Assembly: GCA_029531795.1 (NCBI GenBank)
Contig: JAPEIS010000012.1
Span: 1,488,001-1,552,000, forward strand
DNA from: Sclerotinia nivalis
Taxonomy: Eukaryota; Ascomycota; Leotiomycetes; Helotiales; Sclerotiniaceae
DNA: 64,000 bases
Direction: 5' to 3'
Shown: positions 59,514 through 64,000 of the stretch, piece by piece
Layout of the letters: the number at the start of each line of letters is the position of its first letter
Numbering within the stretch: the first letter of the stretch is position 1
Translations under genes and position numbers: made by a program
The notes under the pieces: model-generated
Told to the model about the DNA's origin: nothing
Database searches by the model: none
Seen by the model: the letters and a program-made list of their open reading frames with translations, nothing else

Positions 59514-60474
59514 ACCAAGCTCAATACCATTTTCTTTCTTTTATTAACAGCTTTCTATAAGCATGGAATGGATCATACTCAATGTAAATTTATGTGAGAT
59601 GGTTGAAGGTTTTTCACCTTGAGGGAGACAGAGAAGGGGAAGAGAGACCGAGACCCTGGGTATGATATTTTTGGAAGCCAGCACTTATGTTTACGAAGAC
59701 CAAAATAATGCAGCGATTGTACTTAGATTTGATTTGGCTCGTATTAAGCAAAAAAGTGATGGGTTGATTTAATTAGCAAGCATAGCTATAGGCTATGTAA
59801 GAAGAGATGATAATTAAAATAACTCAGAATACCTAAGCATAGCAGTATGTACACGTACACGTGAATGTTGTATCAAGGTTGAAGATATATACGAGTATCT
59901 TTTGAGGTTCTAGATGATTAATTTCTCAATCCGTTATGATTCCTGATAATTTTGTTTGTATAGCTAGAAGGCATAAATATATAGCCATTCTGTATCATAA
60001 ACCGTTTCATGATATGATTTGCATATTACTTCTCCGTATTCTTGCAGCTCAGATCACTGGTGGATTTCCTAACTTACATGGGGAGCTTACCGAATACGTG
60101 AGTCCTGGAGCCCTTGATTACGATCTGTGTCGCAGATAACCCCATTGACTTTGAACATGCCTCAACTTTTAAGCCACCAAAGAAAATTAACAATACTTTG
60201 AAACTTTAAAACGGATCCAGAGCTCGAGATTATTTAACGACGCCCAGGTGAAATGATAGCTGGCCTGAATAATTAATTAAAACTTGGAGGAATCATAATT
60301 CCATTGAAGGAATTCGATATCGGAAAGGGCATTAATATTTAGAGTTGTCCTTCTACACAGCTGGCCTACGGATTCGTAACCTCGGAACTTTAAATCGCTA
60401 GCAAGCAAACATTAATCACCAAGAGAAGTGGTATTCTCCTCTTTCACACCTAGAGAACTGGCACACCCTTCACA
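59514..60474. other. Intergenic, no gene recognised
   Basis: About 960 bp. The plus frame at 59936-60139 has no domain. The right part is the promoter of the M28 gene. Confidence 0.5.
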
Positions 60475-63217
60475 ATGCCCGACGAAAAGCACATATACGA
60501 AGCACTCCCAATACCTACCTACTCCGAAGCCATCGGCGAATCCTCCCAGGGCTCAACGCCCATAACTCCCCGCTCCAATTCCTCCAACGAATCCGCACAT
60601 CCAGCCGAACGAGAAGGTCTTCTAGGTCATGATCCCGGTGCAAGAATCCCAGTTCCTACTCGCAGAGCTGGTTATCGTCCTCCTCCTACCGAAGATGGCA
60701 TTTCTAATCGAGGCAGTATGGAAAGGGATACGTTTCTAAATCAACATGGCGAGCGCGAAAGTGAAGATGATGAGCAGGTGCGTAGGGAGATGGAGGAAAT
60801 GGAAATACAGGATCCGGAAACTTCACAATCGACGTGGGGGAAACGCATGTCGAGTCTTTCTGCATCGTTATCGTCGCGACTGCCATGGATACGCCGGATT
60901 GGATGGCCGTCAATCGATGCGAATTTTTGTATAGTGATTGGGAGGATTTTTGCGGTGCTTTTGGTCATGGCGGTGGTTTATCTGTTGTTTATGAGTGATC
61001 TTTTTTCGAATGCGGCGAATAGGATTGGGGGACAAATGTTCCCGGCGGAGAGTGTGAGAATATTTGTGCAAGAGAGTGTTTCGGAGGATAGAATTGTGAG
61101 GTGGATGCATAGAATTACGGAGACGGATCATTTGGCGGGTACGGAGGGGGATTACATATTGGCAGAGATTGTGCAGGAACTCATGGTGAAGAATGGACTG
61201 GAGGAAGTAATGATGGACGAATACGGAGTTTATCTGAATTATCCAAAGGAGGGAGGGAGGAAAATCGAATTACTTGGAGAAGATGGGAATCCCACTTGGC
61301 AGGCAAAGATTGATGAGCCACAACTTTATACGAATCCACCGCGACAACAAACGCCTGTTTTCCATGGACATTCGAAGGCCGGGGATGTTACGGGACCATT
61401 ATTATATTGTAATTATGGGTCACAAGCTGATTACAAGCAATTTTACGATAGTGGAATTGAGACAAAAGGAGCAATTGCTTTGGTCAGGTATTATGGTACG
61501 CAAGGAGATAGAGCTTTAAAGGTCAAGGCTGCGGAACCTTGGGGTTTTAAAGCTGTGATAATGTATAGTGATCCGGCCGATGATGGATTTACTTTGGGTG
61601 ATACCGCCCCCAATGGTAGATATATGCCCAAAGATGGAGTTCAACGAGGCGCAGTTAGCTTGATGAGCTGGGTGGTGGGCGATGTTCTTACCCCTGGATG
61701 GGCAAGCGTAAAAGGGGCAAAACGGATATCGAAAGAGAATAATCCGGGGTTGACGAATATTCCTAGTATCCCTATCTCGTGGGGAGATGCACAGAAACTT
61801 TTGCAGTCGATTCAAGGATTTGGAGTTGAATGTCCTCCAGAATGGAGGGGTGCAGTTCCTGATGTTAAATATTGGTCTGGAAATCTTTCAACACCGAAAG
61901 TTCATCTTGTTAATGAACAGGATGAAGTTGAGCAACAACCGATTTGGAATGTTTTGGGCAAAATTACCGGTGTTGAGCAAAAGGAAAAATCCGTTATTGT
62001 TGGTAATCATCGTGATGCTTGGGTTTTTGGTGCTACGGATCCTGGTTCAGGTACTGCGGTATTTCTCGAAGTCATGCATATCTTTGGTGATCTTGTTTCA
62101 AGAGGTTGGCGTCCACAACGTACAATTGAATTTGCTTCTTGGGATGGTGAAGAATATAATCTTATTGGATCTACCGAGCATGTTGAAAAGAACATGGAAA
62201 AGTTACGCAAGGATGCATTCGTTTACCTTAATGTTGATGTAGGCGTCGGTGGTGATAAATTCAGAGCCGCAGGAAGTCCAGTTTTCAAGAAAGCCCTTCT
62301 TCGAGTCCTAGACCGCACAACTGATCCTTACCGAAATGCTACTCTACGACAACTATGGGATGAAAGGAAGGGTCAATTAGATGGTCTAGGAGCTGGAAGT
62401 GATTATGTTGCTTTTCAAGATATGGCAGGAACCTCTTCCCTTGATTTCGGGTTTGAAGGTCCTGTATATCCATATCATTCAGCATATGACAATTTTGAAT
62501 GGATGGCCAGTCAAGGGGATCCAAATTTTCGCTATCACAAACTTCTCGCTCAAGTCTGGGCCCTTCTCATTCTCGAATTTTGCGATCGGGCAGTCCTTCC
62601 TTTTGATTTCAGAGCATATTCTGCATCTCTCACAACTTGGGTTATGGATTTGGAAAATTGGGCAGAGAGTAAAGGTCCTAATGAAGATGGTAATGTACCA
62701 TGGTCTACAGAACCATTGAGAGAAGCAGCATTACAATTTGCGCAAGATTCAAGGAGGTTTGAAAAATTTGAATTAGAATGGGATGGATTGGTTATGGGAA
62801 GTGGAGGGTTTGAAAGTCCGGGATTGGCTTCTCATAGAAAGAGTCATAATACTAGGATGGCGAATTTTGAAACTCATCTTTTGGATTTGGAGGAAGGTGG
62901 TGGGGTATGTTTATTTCCTTTTCCCCTATTCTCTGCACTCATTTCCAGCTTTTGCCTCAATTGTCTGATGTCACATCCTCTTGTTGTACGCCCATATCAT
63001 TCAAAATCACCCACTAACATACACAAAATAGATACCCAATAGAACTCAATTTAAACACGTAATCTTTGGACCACAACTCTGGTCCGGATATGACGAGGCT
63101 TATTTCCCCGCTATTCGTGATGCGGTCGAAGCGGGAGATTGGGGTCTGGCTAAAAACTTGGTGGAGAAGACGGCGAGGATTATTAAGAGGGCTAGTTCTA
63201 AGATGGCGGATGGATGA
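60475..63217 (+). CDS. M28B-type membrane peptidase-like protein (glutamate carboxypeptidase II family)
   Basis: Predicted 871 aa: exon 1 60475-62904 (810 codons), intron 62905-63031 (127 bp, GTATGT donor, CACTAAC branch, AATAG acceptor), exon 2 63032-63217. It is a type II membrane protein: disordered N-terminus, a single span IGRIFAVLLVMAVVYLLFM (about residues 160-178), then a PA (protease-associated) domain and the M28 core. Metal ligands are recognisable as GNHRDAW (His), ATDPGSGT (Asp), WDGEEYNLIGSTE (Glu-Glu), YLNVDVGVG (Asp) and YPYHSAYDNFEW (His), so the site looks complete, unlike transferrin receptors. The C-terminal dimerisation domain follows (FDFRAYSASLTTWV). Yeast relatives Tre1/Tre2 help Bsd2 to sort metal transporters to the vacuole; folate/peptide hydrolysis is the alternative role. 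Confidence 0.9.
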
Positions 63218-64000
63218 TGGGTGATGGGTGTGGGTGATGGGGTTTTGGTGTTGAGGGGGAGGGGGAAAGGAAATGAAAGATGAGGAAGGGAGGGGATAAA
63301 GAAAGATGGCCCATGTTGATGATTGGTTGATGGTTCATTATATAGATACCTACGAGTAGTATATCGATTATTGATTTGGAATAAGGATTCAGAAATAGGA
63401 ATTCAGGAATAGGAATTCAGAAATAAGGATTCAGTAATTAAACAGAGTTGTTTAAATGTACTCTTATTGTATTTATTTATTTATTTCTTGTATTTCTTGT
63501 ATTTCTTGTATTTCTCATACTATACGGTATTACGTATAAACAGCGAAACTAGCTTGGCGTTATTTTAGTTTTAGTTCTATTATTAGGTATTAGAAATTGT
63601 AACTCGTAATATAGAATCGAAACGAATAAGATAAAGTGATACAATTTTTGATCTGTGTGTTGTGTTATGTTTGGTGATTCTTGTGTTATGTTATATTTGA
63701 AGATTGATTTTGATTTTGATTTTATTCTATTGATTTGATTTGAGTTGATTTGATTGTGATTGTGATTGTGATTGTGATTTTGATTTGATTTCATTTTTTC
63801 TATTCCATCTTCTTCTATTCTGTCCTATTTTTCATCGTGTCCTATTTCTCTCAATTCGATTCAATTCAATTCACTTCAACTCATTTCAACTCCACTCATA
63901 CATACTCTGCCTTTCTTTACCCTTGAATCACCCCACCCCTCCATATCCTCCATATCAACTCAATCCCCAGGATTCCCCCAAAAAATCATAATCATGATCA
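63218..64000. other. Intergenic with simple repeats to window end
   Basis: Contains GGAATTCAGAAATA-like tandem units (63381-63440), (ATTT)n and three 9-bp TTCTTGTAT units (63471-63516), and GATTTT/GATTGT runs (63701-63795). No gene was seen. Confidence 0.6.

Overview
The window is nuclear DNA of a filamentous ascomycete. Genes carry short introns (47-171 bp) with GTANGT-type donors and CTAAC-like branch sites. Non-genic stretches are AT-rich, and the content is typical of Pezizomycotina: two HET-domain genes, three loci of the 'LPxEIR' (DUF7730-like) family, a GMC oxidoreductase and a Ser/Thr-rich secreted protein. Protein style suggests a leotiomycete close to Botrytis/Sclerotinia, but this is inference from memory and was not tested.

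Layout. 1-2.2 kb is a gene-poor AT-rich block holding a striking run of five GC-rich hairpins (842-997). 2.2-6 kb has a doubtful Cys-rich gene and a HET-domain gene. 6.6-10.9 kb holds two splicing factors, PRP31 (minus) and CLF1 (plus), head to head across 208 bp. 12.6-14.6 kb is an atypical protein kinase. 15.5-16.6 kb is an intact Tc1/mariner-type transposase, next to a second HET gene (16.9-19.3 kb). 19.9-23 kb holds a multi-spanning membrane protein and a probable tail-anchored protein. 23-27.3 kb has no convincing gene, but it carries the most unusual structure in the window: about 17 copies of a box with core TGCAACAAA, spaced roughly 80-150 bp apart within a decayed ~95-bp tandem repeat. 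Single copies lie further away at 26.06, 31.34/31.40 and 41.23 kb.

27.3-48.3 kb is a normal gene-rich stretch: a helical conserved protein, an AdipoR/IZH receptor-like protein, an SDR reductase, dolichol-phosphate mannose synthase (DPM1), a secreted GMC oxidoreductase, a TPR-SET-MYND protein, a DUF7730-like protein, a hotdog thioesterase, a large disordered coiled-coil protein and the heme-binding membrane protein DAP1. 48.3-51.2 kb is a long intergenic interval with microsatellites. 51-54 kb has one intact and one broken DUF7730-like gene. 55-63 kb carries a Ser/Thr-rich secreted protein, the retromer subunit VPS35 and an M28-family (glutamate carboxypeptidase II/transferrin-receptor-like) membrane peptidase.

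Functional links. PRP31 (U4/U6.U5 tri-snRNP) and CLF1 (NineTeen complex) act in the same spliceosome and share an intergenic promoter. VPS35 and the M28 membrane protein both belong to the endosome/vacuole/surface membrane system, and DPM1 supplies mannose for secreted proteins such as the GMC enzyme; these last links are general biology, not evidence of a cluster. I see no secondary-metabolite cluster, rRNA gene or tRNA gene. All exon borders were inferred by eye from splice signals and frame. Several start codons were moved to the first suitable ATG or joined to a short upstream exon.
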